Origin: an uncultured Oceanospirillaceae bacterium
Lineage (GTDB): Bacteria > Pseudomonadota > Gammaproteobacteria > Pseudomonadales > Oceanobacteraceae
Reading direction: 5' to 3'
DNA: 64,000 nucleotides
NCBI GenBank assembly: GCA_937974825.1
Contig: CALJVD010000033.1
Coordinates: forward strand, 1 to 64,000
Under the pieces are notes generated by a model. It ran no database searches. It saw only the letters and a program-made list of their open reading frames with translations, and was not told the DNA's origin. Both the position numbers and the translations under genes were made by a program. Shown here in pieces: positions 18,495 to 26,965 of this stretch (positions are counted from its first letter, which is position 1; each line of letters opens with the position of its first letter).

Positions 18495-19355
18495 GCCTGC
18501 CCACACGATAAGACCAAACCAGTAGTTCTGTAAGAATGCTTTAAAACATGCTTCTCGTGAGCGATCACGAGAAGACCACACTAACCAAGCAAAGTATAAG
18601 CCCCCGATAACCACGCCTAAATAAGCAAAGACGCCCAATTCAAGTTGTCCAAATGCCAATACTAAGCAGCTTAGGGTGATGGCGTAGAGTGTTGATACCA
18701 TAAATAAATCAAGATCACCGAAAAGCACTGCAGTCGATTTAATGCCTACTTTTAAGTCATCGTCTCGGTCTACCATGGCGTAGAGTGTGTCGTAGGCCAT
18801 GGTCCAGCTCATGTTGGCGATATAGAGCAACCAAGCTACTTTAGGAATTTCACCGGCTTGCGCAGCAAACGCCATGGGAATAGCCATGGAATAGGCGAGT
18901 CCTAAAAACAACTGGGGTAAGTGCGTAAAGCGTTTCGTAAATGGGTACAAAGAAGCTAAGCCTACTGCAGCAAACGACAGCATGATGGTTAGCTTGTTAG
19001 TCAGTAAGACCAATAAGAAGGCTAAGCCAATTAACACAGCAAACCCTTTTAAGGCTTGTTTTGCACTTAAACGTCCGGTGACTAAGGGGCGATCGGTGGT
19101 GCGCTTAACGGCTCCATCCCAGTGACGGTCAGCAAAGTCGTTAATAATGCATCCTGCTGAGCGCATTAAAAACACACCGGTAATAAAAATAATAACCAAG
19201 CTGATATCCGGCTTGCCTTCTCCGGCAATCCAGAGTGCCCATAAAGTGGGGCCTAATAATAAATACGAACCGATGGGACGATTAAGACGGGTTAACATTA
19301 CCCAGTCGTACCAATTGGGCCATAGGCGATCTAATTGCTTAGTAATAGGTTGCAT
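18468..19355 (-). CDS. ubiA: 4-hydroxybenzoate polyprenyltransferase UbiA
   Basis: Integral-membrane enzyme that attaches the polyprenyl tail to 4-hydroxybenzoate in ubiquinone synthesis. Both Asp-rich motifs are present: NDFADRHWDGAVKRTTDRPL near residues 70-90 and YDTLYAMVDRDDDLKVGIKS near 190-209. Length 295 residues and about eight membrane helices are normal. It lies 10 bp downstream of ubiC, which supplies its substrate. Confidence 0.95.
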   Translation of the reverse strand: MQPITKQLDRLWPNWYDWVMLTRLNRPIGSYLLLGPTLWALWIAGEGKPDISLVIIFITGVFLMRSAGCIINDFADRHWDGAVKRTTDRPLVTGRLSAKQALKGFAVLIGLAFLLVLLTNKLTIMLSFAAVGLASLYPFTKRFTHLPQLFLGLAYSMAIPMAFAAQAGEIPKVAWLLYIANMSWTMAYDTLYAMVDRDDDLKVGIKSTAVLFGDLDLFMVSTLYAITLSCLVLAFGQLELGVFAYLGVVIGGLYFAWLVWSSRDRSREACFKAFLQNYWFGLIVWAGLALHYLVA

Positions 19356-19365
19356 TGCTGCTCAC

Positions 19366-19902
19366 TTAATTCGCTAAATCTTGTAACTGTTGAGAAAAGG
19401 CTTCAGACACCATGAGTGGCTTCTTGCCTAAGTAGAATACCGAACGCCGCGCCCAAGTTAAATCGAAGTCATTAGCGGCACAGCGACTCACCTTCAGTTT
19501 TCCACGCTTTAAATGGGGTTGGCGAAATAAATAGCCACCCAAGGATGAGTTACCTAAATGCTGTAAGCGTTTTTCACTTCCGCTTAAGGTAGCTAGCGGA
19601 ATAGCGGTTCGTGCATAGACAACCGCGACCTCCCCTAACATCAATACCACTTCTCTTACCCAAACTTTTTGATTGGATGAAAGCCACATCTCGGTGCGCT
19701 CAACACTAGTGGGGCTGTCGTAGTATTGATTTAATACTTCAACACGAAATTGCCCAGGGCGCAGTGCTTTTAAACGCGCGGTTAATGACCCGGCATCAAA
19801 TAGCCAGCTACGCCAGAGATAAGGTAATAAAAACGATTGGTAGTTAACCCTTACCGACCAGCTTGGTGAGACGGGGTGGAGTATGTCCGCCAGTGCAGGC
19901 AT
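19366..19902 (-). CDS. ubiC: Chorismate lyase UbiC
   Basis: Releases pyruvate from chorismate to give 4-hydroxybenzoate, the first committed step of ubiquinone synthesis. Family segments are SWLFDAGSLTARLKAL, VREVVLMLGEVAVVYARTAIP and LSGSEKRLQHLGNSSLGGYLF. From ATG 19902 the protein is 178 residues, the usual size, and AGG lies 8 bases upstream. An in-frame ATG at 20013 would add 37 residues with a hydrophobic stretch; I consider it unlikely. It is co-transcribed with ubiA. Confidence 0.9.
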   Translation of the reverse strand: MPALADILHPVSPSWSVRVNYQSFLLPYLWRSWLFDAGSLTARLKALRPGQFRVEVLNQYYDSPTSVERTEMWLSSNQKVWVREVVLMLGEVAVVYARTAIPLATLSGSEKRLQHLGNSSLGGYLFRQPHLKRGKLKVSRCAANDFDLTWARRSVFYLGKKPLMVSEAFSQQLQDLAN

Positions 19903-20078
19903 CAGAAGACCTAATATGACAATAAAAACAGCGAAAGGATGCGCTAAAACGACTCTGCTCGCAAGTGTTGTGGGATTGTCGTCCTGATTTAACCGTTGAT
20001 TTTCATGATGCACCTAAGTAGCTTTATGCTCCTTAAGTAAAAAATAGTATTTTCATCTAGTTATAAAAGGCAGTCTGT

Positions 20079-20243
20079 ATGAAGAAGTGGCAGTGTGTTG
20101 TGTGTGGTTGGATATATGACGAAGAGCAAGGCGCACCAGAAGAAGGCATAGCTCCAGGGACTCGCTGGGAAGATGTTCCAGAAGACTTTATTTGCCCAGA
20201 CTGTGGGGTCGGTAAAGAAGACTTCGAAATGATTGAAATATAG
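20079..20243 (+). CDS. rubA: Rubredoxin
   Basis: A 54-residue iron protein, too short for most gene-size cut-offs. It starts [16 protein letters not shown] and has the four iron ligands C6, C9, C39 and C42 in two CxxC/CxDC knuckles, with the typical [15 protein letters not shown] between them. It passes electrons from the NADH-dependent reductase encoded 32 bp downstream to an acceptor. In relatives that acceptor is often alkane hydroxylase, but the pair also occurs in species without alkane oxidation. AAAGG lies 11-15 bases before the ATG. Confidence 0.95.
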   Translation: MKKWQCVVCGWIYDEEQGAPEEGIAPGTRWEDVPEDFICPDCGVGKEDFEMIEI

Positions 20244-20275
20244 AACATTCATATTTATTAGATTGGACCCTGAGC

Positions 20276-21430
20276 ATGAATCAACAAGCTCCTATTGTAG
20301 TGATAGGTACCGGATTGGCCGGATATCACCTCGTTAAAGAATTACGCAAGCTATCACCAGAGCAAGCCATTGTTATGATTACCGCCGATGATGGCCGTAG
20401 CTACTCTAAACCTATGCTCTCCACGGGGTTTAGTAAGAATAAAAGCGCCGATGAGTTAGCCATGGCAAGTGCTGCCGATATGGCAGAACAATTAAATATT
20501 GTGGTGCGCACTAATACAGAAGTCACCAATATTGTTCCGCTTGAACACAAGCTGTATATCGGTACCGAAGAAGTAAGCTACAGTAAGTTAGTGCTAGCAT
20601 TAGGAGCAAACGTATTAACGCCACCCATAGAAGGCGATGCACAAGACCGTATTTTCTCTATTAATGACCTGCAAGATTATGCAAAATTTCGTACGGTTGC
20701 CGACACCCAAAAACGAGTATTGATAATGGGTGCCGGTTTAATTGGCTGTGAATACGCTAACGATATGTGTGCGGGTGGCTATGAGGTTGATGTGGTTGAT
20801 CCCAGCGGTCATGCCTTACCTTCACTGTTGCCTGAACCTGCTGGCAAAGCATTACAAGACGGCCTAGAAGAGCTAGGAGTGCGTTTTCATTTAGGTGCGG
20901 TTGTCAACACATTGACGCGTCAAGACAGTGGTGTAAAGGCAGAGCTGAGTAACGGAACAACCATTGAGGCCGACCTAGTAGTGTCAGCTATTGGTTTGCG
21001 TCCGAGAGTCGATTTGGCCACATTGTCTGGACTAAAAACTGGTGTCGGTATTAAAGTAAACAAATTGCTAGAGACCAGTGCATCTGACATTTATGCCATT
21101 GGGGATTGCGCAGAGGTCGAAGGCCGTGCTTTACTCTTCGTTCTGCCGTTAATGGCATCGGCTCGAGCATTAGCAAAAACTTTAGCAGGACAGCCTACTG
21201 AAGTAAGCTATGGTGTTATGCCGGTAACGGTAAAAACACCAGCGGTACCCGTTGTGGTATCACCACCGGCGCCTGGATCTGAAGGTAGCTGGGAATTTGA
21301 AGGAACTGGTAAAGATATCGAAGCGAAATTTTGTAACCAAGCTGGCCAATTGTTAGGCTATGCTTTGACAGGTGCCAAGGTTGCGAATAAATTAGCTTTG
21401 AATAAACAATTACCAGCGATTTTGCCCTAA
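20276..21430 (+). CDS. rubB: Rubredoxin-NAD(+) reductase
   Basis: FAD flavoprotein of 384 residues that moves electrons from NADH to rubredoxin. The FAD-binding GTGLAGYHL (about 11-19), the NADH-binding GAGLIGCEYANDM near 153-165 and the second FAD motif IYAIGDCAEV near 275-284 are all present. It lies directly behind rubA, and hup follows after 55 bp. This order is seen in Pseudomonas. Confidence 0.93.
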   Translation: MNQQAPIVVIGTGLAGYHLVKELRKLSPEQAIVMITADDGRSYSKPMLSTGFSKNKSADELAMASAADMAEQLNIVVRTNTEVTNIVPLEHKLYIGTEEVSYSKLVLALGANVLTPPIEGDAQDRIFSINDLQDYAKFRTVADTQKRVLIMGAGLIGCEYANDMCAGGYEVDVVDPSGHALPSLLPEPAGKALQDGLEELGVRFHLGAVVNTLTRQDSGVKAELSNGTTIEADLVVSAIGLRPRVDLATLSGLKTGVGIKVNKLLETSASDIYAIGDCAEVEGRALLFVLPLMASARALAKTLAGQPTEVSYGVMPVTVKTPAVPVVVSPPAPGSEGSWEFEGTGKDIEAKFCNQAGQLLGYALTGAKVANKLALNKQLPAILP

Positions 21431-21485
21431 AATGTTCCTTGCTTAACGGATGGAACTGAATAATTAAAAAATAAGGATAACAACT

Positions 21486-21761
21486 ATGCGTAAACCAGAA
21501 CTTGTAGCTGCAATTGCAGAAAAAGCAGATCTAACAAAAGAAAAAGCATCTGAAGTAGTGACTGTAATTACAGAGCAAATTGCTAAAGCATTAAGCGAAG
21601 GCGACTCGGTAAGTCTGATTGGCTTTGGTACTTTTGAAGTGCGTGAGCGTAAAGAGCGTAAAGGTAAGAACCCACAAACCGGTGCAGAAATTACTATTCC
21701 TGCAGCGAAAGTGCCTGCGTTTAAAGCGGGTAAAGGCTTGAAAGACGCTGTACGTCAATGA
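21486..21761 (+). CDS. hup: HU family DNA-binding protein
   Basis: A 91-residue histone-like protein that bends and compacts DNA as a dimer. It has the N-terminal helix pair MRKPELVAAIAEKADL, the core GFGTFEVRERKERKGKNPQTG arm (about 46-66) and the tip PAAKVPAFKAG. It has its own terminator downstream. Whether it corresponds to HupA or HupB cannot be said from sequence. Confidence 0.95.
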   Translation: MRKPELVAAIAEKADLTKEKASEVVTVITEQIAKALSEGDSVSLIGFGTFEVRERKERKGKNPQTGAEITIPAAKVPAFKAGKGLKDAVRQ

Positions 21762-21769
21762 TATGGGTG

Positions 21770-21806
21770 GCGCTGTAGGTTTCAAATCTACAGCGCTTCT
21801 CTTTTT
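21770..21806 (+). terminator. Terminator of hup
   Basis: GCGCTGTAG and CTACAGCGC form a perfect 9-bp stem with a 9-nt loop, followed by TTCTCTTTTT. Confidence 0.9.
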
Positions 21807-21958
21807 AATTAACCAATAAAACAGTACAGAATAGTTATATGATCTGGTTGATTTCTGTACAAGGTCTTGAATCTCCCTTTCAGTCTGTCACAATCGCATC
21901 GTTTTATTGAGAGCCGTCCCCTTGGCTTTAATCTATTCTATTTTGCTCGAGATAAATT

Positions 21959-22339
21959 ATGTTTAAATTCCGTGCTTTACTGTGGGCGCTTGGTTTATTA
22001 ATGAGAAAATCAGCGCGTAAAAATCCGGATTTCCGTAAGCAGCTTGCAGGGAAAGACTTTGTTTTTCAGCTGCAAACAGAAAACGGTAAAATTGTTCGCC
22101 ACTATAAAGTGGCAAATGATAAGGTGGTAAGCAAAGGTCGTGCTCATAAAGAGCCTGCTTTTACCATTAGCTTCAAAGATGCCGAAACTGGCTTACGCAT
22201 TATGACGTCGAAAGATAAGAATGCGTTTATGAAAGGGATCCAAGAAAAAGATATCGTTATTAGTGGCGATTTATCTTTACTTATGTGGTTCCAAGGCATT
22301 ACTAAGCATTTAAAATCGTCTAAAAAGAAAAAAAGATAA
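21959..22339 (+). CDS. SCP2 sterol-binding-like protein
   Basis: A 126-residue protein with a short hydrophobic N-terminal helix (MFKFRALLWALGLLM). The rest resembles the SCP2 lipid-transfer fold: FVFQLQTENGKIVRHYKV, then AFTISFKDAETGLRIM, then KDIVISGDLSLLMWFQ. It ends in a very basic KSSKKKKR tail. Small one-domain proteins of this type are common in marine gammaproteobacteria; the ligand is unknown. It precedes a symporter gene by 33 bp on the same strand. Confidence 0.65.
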   Translation: MFKFRALLWALGLLMRKSARKNPDFRKQLAGKDFVFQLQTENGKIVRHYKVANDKVVSKGRAHKEPAFTISFKDAETGLRIMTSKDKNAFMKGIQEKDIVISGDLSLLMWFQGITKHLKSSKKKKR

Positions 22340-22372
22340 ACCAACCAACTATGGTCGGTTAAGGTGATAAAG

Positions 22373-23653
22373 ATGACCCTGACACGTCGTGTCCTATTAG
22401 CGATGACACTGGCCATAGTTCTAGGTAGTCTAACCAAGCTTCTACTCGGCCTGGATTGGCTGCCTGCCCTGCTGCATACCTTTCTACAAGTTCATTTAGT
22501 TGATGGCCTATTTAACCTAGGCGGCCAAGTGTTTCTGGCAAGCTTAAAACTGCTGGTGGTTCCGCTTGTCTTTGTCTCATTGGTTTGTGGTGTTTGTCAG
22601 TTAAAAGATCAGAGCAGTTTAGGGCGTATGACCTTAAAGACCTTGGTGTTGTATCTTGGTACCACAGGCTTAGCTATATCCATGGCACTGCTGTTGGCTA
22701 CTTGGTGGCAGCCCGGTATCGGTATTGAAATGCAAGCCGATTTAGAGTTTCAGCCGGCAGAGCCTGTGCCACTCTTCGACGTGCTGCTGAATATGTTTCC
22801 TAGCAACCCTTTTGCCGCCATGGTAGAAGCTAATATGTTGCAAGTGATTGTGTTTGCCCTGTTGGTGGGCATTGCGATTGGTAGAAGCGGTGAAGCTGGC
22901 AAGCGCTTAGGTTCACACTTTAAAGATTGGGATACGGCTTTAATGAGCCTGACAACCCTCTTAATTAACCTCGCGCCTTATGGTGTGTTCTGCTTGTTGT
23001 TTACGTTATTTGCACGACAAGGCTTGGCCACCGTGGGTGATTTACTTCTATATATGGCTACTGTTGTTTCCGTTCTGTTATTGCACTGCTTTGTTGTTTA
23101 TCCAGTAATACTGAGAACATTAACGCGACTCTCGCCTATTCCGTTCTTATTGAAAATGCGACAAGTTCAGTTGTTTGCCTTTAGTACGGCTACCAGTACC
23201 GCCACCATTCCTGTGACCTTAGATACAGTCGAAAATAAGCTCGGTGTTGATAACAAAGTGTCTTCGTTTGTTATTCCTTTAGGCGCCACCATTAACATGG
23301 ACGGTACGGCTATTATGCAGGGAGTAGCGACAGCCTTTATTGCTCAAGCCTATGGTATAGATTTAAGCATGACCGATTATTTGCTAGTCGTACTAACCGC
23401 TACTTTGGCATCGATTGGCACGGCTGGCGTACCAGGCGTTGGCTTGGTCACTTTAGCGATGGTATTGCAGCAAGTTAGTCTACCGGTAGAAGGGATTGCA
23501 CTGATTATTGGTGTAGACCGCCTATTAGATATGCTCAGAACGGCCGTTAACGTAACCGGAGACTCCATGGTGGCTTTGATTGTTGGTCGCAGTGAGCAGG
23601 CCTTTGATGAGTCTGTCTATCAAGACCCAACAGCCGGTGAATCGCTAGCGTGA
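22373..23653 (+). CDS. Dicarboxylate/amino acid:cation symporter (DAACS family)
   Basis: Sodium- or proton-coupled importer of glutamate, aspartate or C4-dicarboxylates. The 426-residue protein shows the serine-rich reentrant loop FSTATSTATIPVTL and the hairpin-2 motif GATINMDGTAIMQG. The late substrate helix is GVDRLLDMLRTAVNVTGD, whose aspartates and arginine bind substrate in GltPh relatives. I start at ATG 22373 with TTAAGG 8 bases upstream; a GTG at 22364 is possible. The next gene starts inside its stop codon. Confidence 0.9.
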   Translation: MTLTRRVLLAMTLAIVLGSLTKLLLGLDWLPALLHTFLQVHLVDGLFNLGGQVFLASLKLLVVPLVFVSLVCGVCQLKDQSSLGRMTLKTLVLYLGTTGLAISMALLLATWWQPGIGIEMQADLEFQPAEPVPLFDVLLNMFPSNPFAAMVEANMLQVIVFALLVGIAIGRSGEAGKRLGSHFKDWDTALMSLTTLLINLAPYGVFCLLFTLFARQGLATVGDLLLYMATVVSVLLLHCFVVYPVILRTLTRLSPIPFLLKMRQVQLFAFSTATSTATIPVTLDTVENKLGVDNKVSSFVIPLGATINMDGTAIMQGVATAFIAQAYGIDLSMTDYLLVVLTATLASIGTAGVPGVGLVTLAMVLQQVSLPVEGIALIIGVDRLLDMLRTAVNVTGDSMVALIVGRSEQAFDESVYQDPTAGESLA

Positions 23654-24348
23654 TTAAGCATTTTTTTATATCAGCAACCTTACTTGCTGCATCCTTTGTT
23701 TCTGCGGCAACAACACCTACTGATGTGGCACAGACACGTATTTCAGAAATCATAGAGTTAAGCCGCTTAACGGGGTTAAGTGTGCAGGCGCGTAATGTGA
23801 CCCAACAAGTGCTCGAGGAAGCACAAGTGCCGTTAGGCAAGCAGTACAAAGTGGTCGGAGTAATCTCTAGCCAGTGGTCAGCTGACAAGCTTCAGGCACA
23901 CTTTCAAAGTATTCTTAATAGTTATGATGCGGTGGAGTTAGAGCAGCTAGCACAAGCGCTAAATAATCAACATATTCTTTCGGCTCGAAAAAAAGAATTG
24001 AGCGCCGTTGCCGAACAAAGCAGCACCGACTATCAGCAGTATATTCAACGACTTCAAACGCAAAAAATAGCCAAAGGCCGACTGCAATACATACGTAATT
24101 TAGACCAAGCAATGCAGCTTTCTGCAGTGTTAATTAAGGCAAGACAGTCTATTTATGCGGAGTTAAAGAAGAATGTAGAGGGTTGGCAGCCCGATGAGCA
24201 TTGGCAGCAGCAATTACAAAAAGATGTGCTGAGCTTTTTGTTCTATGTGCATCGTGGTACCAGTAATCAAGAGCTTCAGCAGTTAATCAATTATTATCGA
24301 CAGCCACAACTGAGTGCGTGGTTATCGGATATCAAAAATGCTTTATAA
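23650..24348 (+). CDS. Secreted protein of unknown function
   Basis: A 232-residue protein with a signal peptide (MIKHFFISATLLAASFVSAA) and a mature part that looks almost fully alpha-helical, rich in Gln, Ala and Leu. I do not recognise a family; the general shape recalls DUF2059-type periplasmic proteins. It begins with a GTG that overlaps the stop of the symporter gene (GTGA), so the two are translationally coupled, which suggests a periplasmic role linked to that transporter. Its last 6 bases overlap the converging lrgB gene. Confidence 0.75.
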   Translation: MIKHFFISATLLAASFVSAATTPTDVAQTRISEIIELSRLTGLSVQARNVTQQVLEEAQVPLGKQYKVVGVISSQWSADKLQAHFQSILNSYDAVELEQLAQALNNQHILSARKKELSAVAEQSSTDYQQYIQRLQTQKIAKGRLQYIRNLDQAMQLSAVLIKARQSIYAELKKNVEGWQPDEHWQQQLQKDVLSFLFYVHRGTSNQELQQLINYYRQPQLSAWLSDIKNAL

Positions 24349-25029
24349 AATCAGTGGCAAAATAATGGCATGCAAGGTGCCAGTTAAAGTCATTGCCATG
24401 GCAGAGTAAGCCGCTTGTTGTTGTCCAAGCTCTAACGCCCGTGCAGTACCAATGGCGTGTGCACATACGCCTAATGCTACACCTTGAGCTTGCGGCTCGG
24501 TGACTTTGGCCATCTTTAAGATCGATGGAATCATTAATGCACCGAGCAGGCCGGTAATCATAACGAAGGCCGACGACAATGCCGGAATACCACCGACTTC
24601 TTCAGCAATTGCCACGGCAATAGGAGTAGTGACCGATTTAGTCATAATAGTGTTAGCGACAACTGTATCGGCTAGGTACCAATAAGTAAGGCCACCGGCT
24701 ATGCCAATAGTTACACCGCTGCCAACACTGACTGCTAGTAATATACGCAGCCATTGGCGACGCATGTTGGCGACAAAGTCAGCCATAGGTACGGCCAGCA
24801 TGACCACCACGGGACTTAACATTTGGTGCAAGTAGTCTCCGCCTAGCATATAGGTATCGTAGGTTGTGCCACTGATTTCAACTACAAATACAACCAGTGC
24901 TAAGCCCAGTAGAACGGGTTGAGTAAAAGGGTTATTACCGCTTAGGTTGTAAATGTGTTGGCCAATAATAAAACCGGCAATAGTTAAGGTGGCCCAAAAC
25001 AGTGGCGTTTGTAAGAGTGCGTTGATCAT
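24343..25029 (-). CDS. lrgB: LrgB/YohK family membrane protein
   Basis: A 228-residue inner-membrane protein with the LrgB core motifs KSVTTPIAVAIAEEVGG and GVALGVCAHAIGTARALELG. The family was described as regulating murein hydrolases or cell lysis and, in some species, carries pyruvate or glycolate. It overlaps the lrgA gene by 4 bp, so the two are translationally coupled. Confidence 0.88.
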   Translation of the reverse strand: MINALLQTPLFWATLTIAGFIIGQHIYNLSGNNPFTQPVLLGLALVVFVVEISGTTYDTYMLGGDYLHQMLSPVVVMLAVPMADFVANMRRQWLRILLAVSVGSGVTIGIAGGLTYWYLADTVVANTIMTKSVTTPIAVAIAEEVGGIPALSSAFVMITGLLGALMIPSILKMAKVTEPQAQGVALGVCAHAIGTARALELGQQQAAYSAMAMTLTGTLHAIILPLIL

Positions 25030-25361
25030 AAGTCGGATTTACTCCCCTTCATGATCCAAGCAGATACTAGTGCACCGGGGATTAAGCTAATGGCAAGAAT
25101 AATAACCAGAGCAATGCCATGTTCGGCGAGTAATGCTTTTTGGGTCACAATACCAACACTCACCGGGATAATAAAAAGCGGTAACAATGGAGACAGTGCG
25201 TTGCTGATTTGAGTAAGGCTGGTTGGGGTTTTGCCGCGTATGAGTAAAAACGCTAGCAATAACAACATACCGAGGATAGAAGCAGGCAGTGGCAAATTAA
25301 ACGTTAACTGTAAAACAGTACCGCTTAAAAGAAAGACTAAAAGGATTAGTAGGCCAGCCAT
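25026..25361 (-). CDS. lrgA: LrgA/CidA family holin-like protein
   Basis: A 111-residue protein with four membrane segments and the family motif LPASILGMLLLLAFLLIRG. It is the partner of LrgB. I start at ATG 25361 (MAGLLILLVFLL); the 28 codons upstream in frame run into the tRNA-Leu gene and are not credible. No terminator is visible between tRNA-Leu and this gene, only 54 bp, so it may be transcribed from the tRNA promoter. Confidence 0.88.
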   Translation of the reverse strand: MAGLLILLVFLLSGTVLQLTFNLPLPASILGMLLLLAFLLIRGKTPTSLTQISNALSPLLPLFIIPVSVGIVTQKALLAEHGIALVIILAISLIPGALVSAWIMKGSKSDL

Positions 25362-25415
25362 AAGAAAGACTTCTGCATTTTGAGCAATGCAAGATGCTGT
25401 GCTTCGAGAGTTGAA

Positions 25416-25500
25416 TGGTGCGGAAGGAGAGACTCGAACTCTCACACCTTGCGGCGCTGGAACCTAAATCCAGTGCGTCTACCAATTTCGCCACTTCCGC
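25416..25500 (-). tRNA. tRNA-Leu (anticodon TAG)
   Basis: An 85-base leftward gene. The acceptor arm GCGGAAG pairs with CTTCCGC, the D-arm is TGGCGAAATTGGTAGACGCA, the anticodon loop TTTAGGT carries TAG, a long variable arm CGCCGCAAGGTG is present, the T-loop is TTCGAGT, and the CCA end is encoded. The long variable arm marks a class II tRNA. Confidence 0.97.
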
Positions 25501-25515
25501 ATTCAAGTGGCGCGC

Positions 25516-25544
25516 ATAATACCCACTAAATATAATTTTGCCAA
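25516..25544 (-). promoter_or_regulatory. Sigma-70 promoter of tRNA-Leu (and probably lrgAB)
   Basis: Read leftward, TTGGCA and TATTAT are 17 bases apart and followed by the GC-rich discriminator GCGCGCC, typical of stringently controlled stable RNA genes. Confidence 0.85.
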
Positions 25545-25657
25545 GTCTTTTTTAAGAAATATTTAAGAAAAGATAAAAAAGTTTACTAAACGGTCGCTAG
25601 ACCGCTATTTTTCTTTCGGGTATCTTGCATTACCTACATTATTTTTCAGGAACATCT

Positions 25658-26674
25658 ATGCCAACAGAAAAATCGGGTAACACCAATATAATAGTGATTG
25701 CGGCAGCCGCAGTCATTGTTATTGCTGGCCTGAAAACCGCAGGCCCTATTCTTATTCCGTTACTCCTTGCTGTATTTATTGCTACGTTAACAATGCCATT
25801 AGTGCGTTTTATGGTGCGTTATCGAGTGCCCGAAGTTTTATCTGTGGTTGTTGTCTTACTATTTCTTTTAGGGTTAGTACTGTTATTTGCATCTTTTATA
25901 GGCACGACAGTGAATGCTTTCTATAAAGATATTCCACTGTATGAAGATCGCTTTAATCATTTAAGCCATACCTACATAGAATGGCTACGGGCTAAAGGCT
26001 TTGCTGTTTCAAATGATATCGTTCGCCAATACATAAACCCTGGTCAAATTATGCGAATGGTGGCAGGGGTGTTAAACAGCCTGCGCGGCATGCTAACCAG
26101 CACTATGCTTATTCTGCTTATTATTATGTTTATTTTGTTAGAGGCATCGAGTCTGCCAGATAAGTTAAAGCGTGCCTTTGGAAATACCACAAGTGTGCTA
26201 GAGCACTTTAGTACTATCAGTTACAGCATTCAGTACTACCTACGCTTAAAAACTATTATTAGTTTTGTCACCGGCTTGTTGGCGTGGGCAGCTTTAAAGT
26301 ATTTAGAAGTGCCTTACGCAGAGCTGTGGGGTGTTACAGCCTTCTTATTCAACTTTATCCCGACCATTGGTTCGTTTGTGGCAGCTATTCCACCAATGCT
26401 GCTGGCGTTAATTATGATTGATCCAATTACGGCGATTTCCGTGGCAATCATTTACATCATTATTAATACTGTTATTGGCAGTGTGATAGAGCCAAGATTG
26501 ATGGGGAACTCTTTAGGAATCTCACCGTTAGTGGTGTTCTTATCGTTGGTGTTCTGGGGTTGGGTTTGGGGCCCTATCGGTATGATTTTATCTGTACCGT
26601 TAACGATGGTGGCAAAGATTGCACTGGGCGTTAACCCAAGCAGTCGTTGGTTGGCTGTGTTACTAGGGCGTTAA
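25658..26674 (+). CDS. AI-2E family (PerM/TqsA-like) transporter
   Basis: A 338-residue inner-membrane protein with about seven to eight helices. The family motif FNFIPTIGSFVAAIPP lies in the C-terminal half, followed by VIEPRLMGNSLGISPLVVFLSLVFWGWVWG. Members export autoinducer-2 or act as Na+/H+ antiporters; which applies here is unknown. I start at ATG 25658 with AGGAA 7-11 bases upstream. Confidence 0.85.
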   Translation: MPTEKSGNTNIIVIAAAAVIVIAGLKTAGPILIPLLLAVFIATLTMPLVRFMVRYRVPEVLSVVVVLLFLLGLVLLFASFIGTTVNAFYKDIPLYEDRFNHLSHTYIEWLRAKGFAVSNDIVRQYINPGQIMRMVAGVLNSLRGMLTSTMLILLIIMFILLEASSLPDKLKRAFGNTTSVLEHFSTISYSIQYYLRLKTIISFVTGLLAWAALKYLEVPYAELWGVTAFLFNFIPTIGSFVAAIPPMLLALIMIDPITAISVAIIYIIINTVIGSVIEPRLMGNSLGISPLVVFLSLVFWGWVWGPIGMILSVPLTMVAKIALGVNPSSRWLAVLLGR

Positions 26675-26899
26675 AGGTTTTATCACGGTAAGCGTTGGTT
26701 AAATAGGTTAATAAACCACCCATGCTTGCCGTCCACTTCTGTAAGTATTAGTCACTCTTTTTTACTTGAATGGCTGGCAAGAAATTGACGCTTATCAGCA
26801 TTCTTAATCTAAATTTACCAAGATAGCCTATAAATGACGCTTGTTTGTTTATTTAACTAGCCAAACTTGTTGCTTTTTGGTAGAAATAATACCCCCTTA

Positions 26900-26932
26900 C
26901 ACCGTCAACGATCAAAATGATTGTCGATGGTG
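26900..26932 (+). promoter_or_regulatory. Strong hairpin in the malic enzyme leader
   Basis: CACCGTCAACGATCA (26900-26914) pairs with TGATTGTCGATGGTG (26918-26932) in 14 of 15 positions, counting three G-T pairs, closed by an AAA loop. It ends 33 bases before the start codon. No T run follows, so it is not a simple terminator. The rest of the preceding gap (26675-26899) shows nothing else I recognise. Confidence 0.5.
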
Positions 26933-26965
26933 CTTTATCAACGCGATGACACTGGGAAAGCACTT

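Noticed and set aside
20057..20252. Two leftward frames opposite rubredoxin
   Set aside because: The rightward rubredoxin frame has all four iron ligands and a ribosome site; the others are shadows.
25297..25506. Leftward frame across tRNA-Leu
   Set aside because: It overlaps the tRNA and lrgA in another frame; the tRNA fold explains the sequence.
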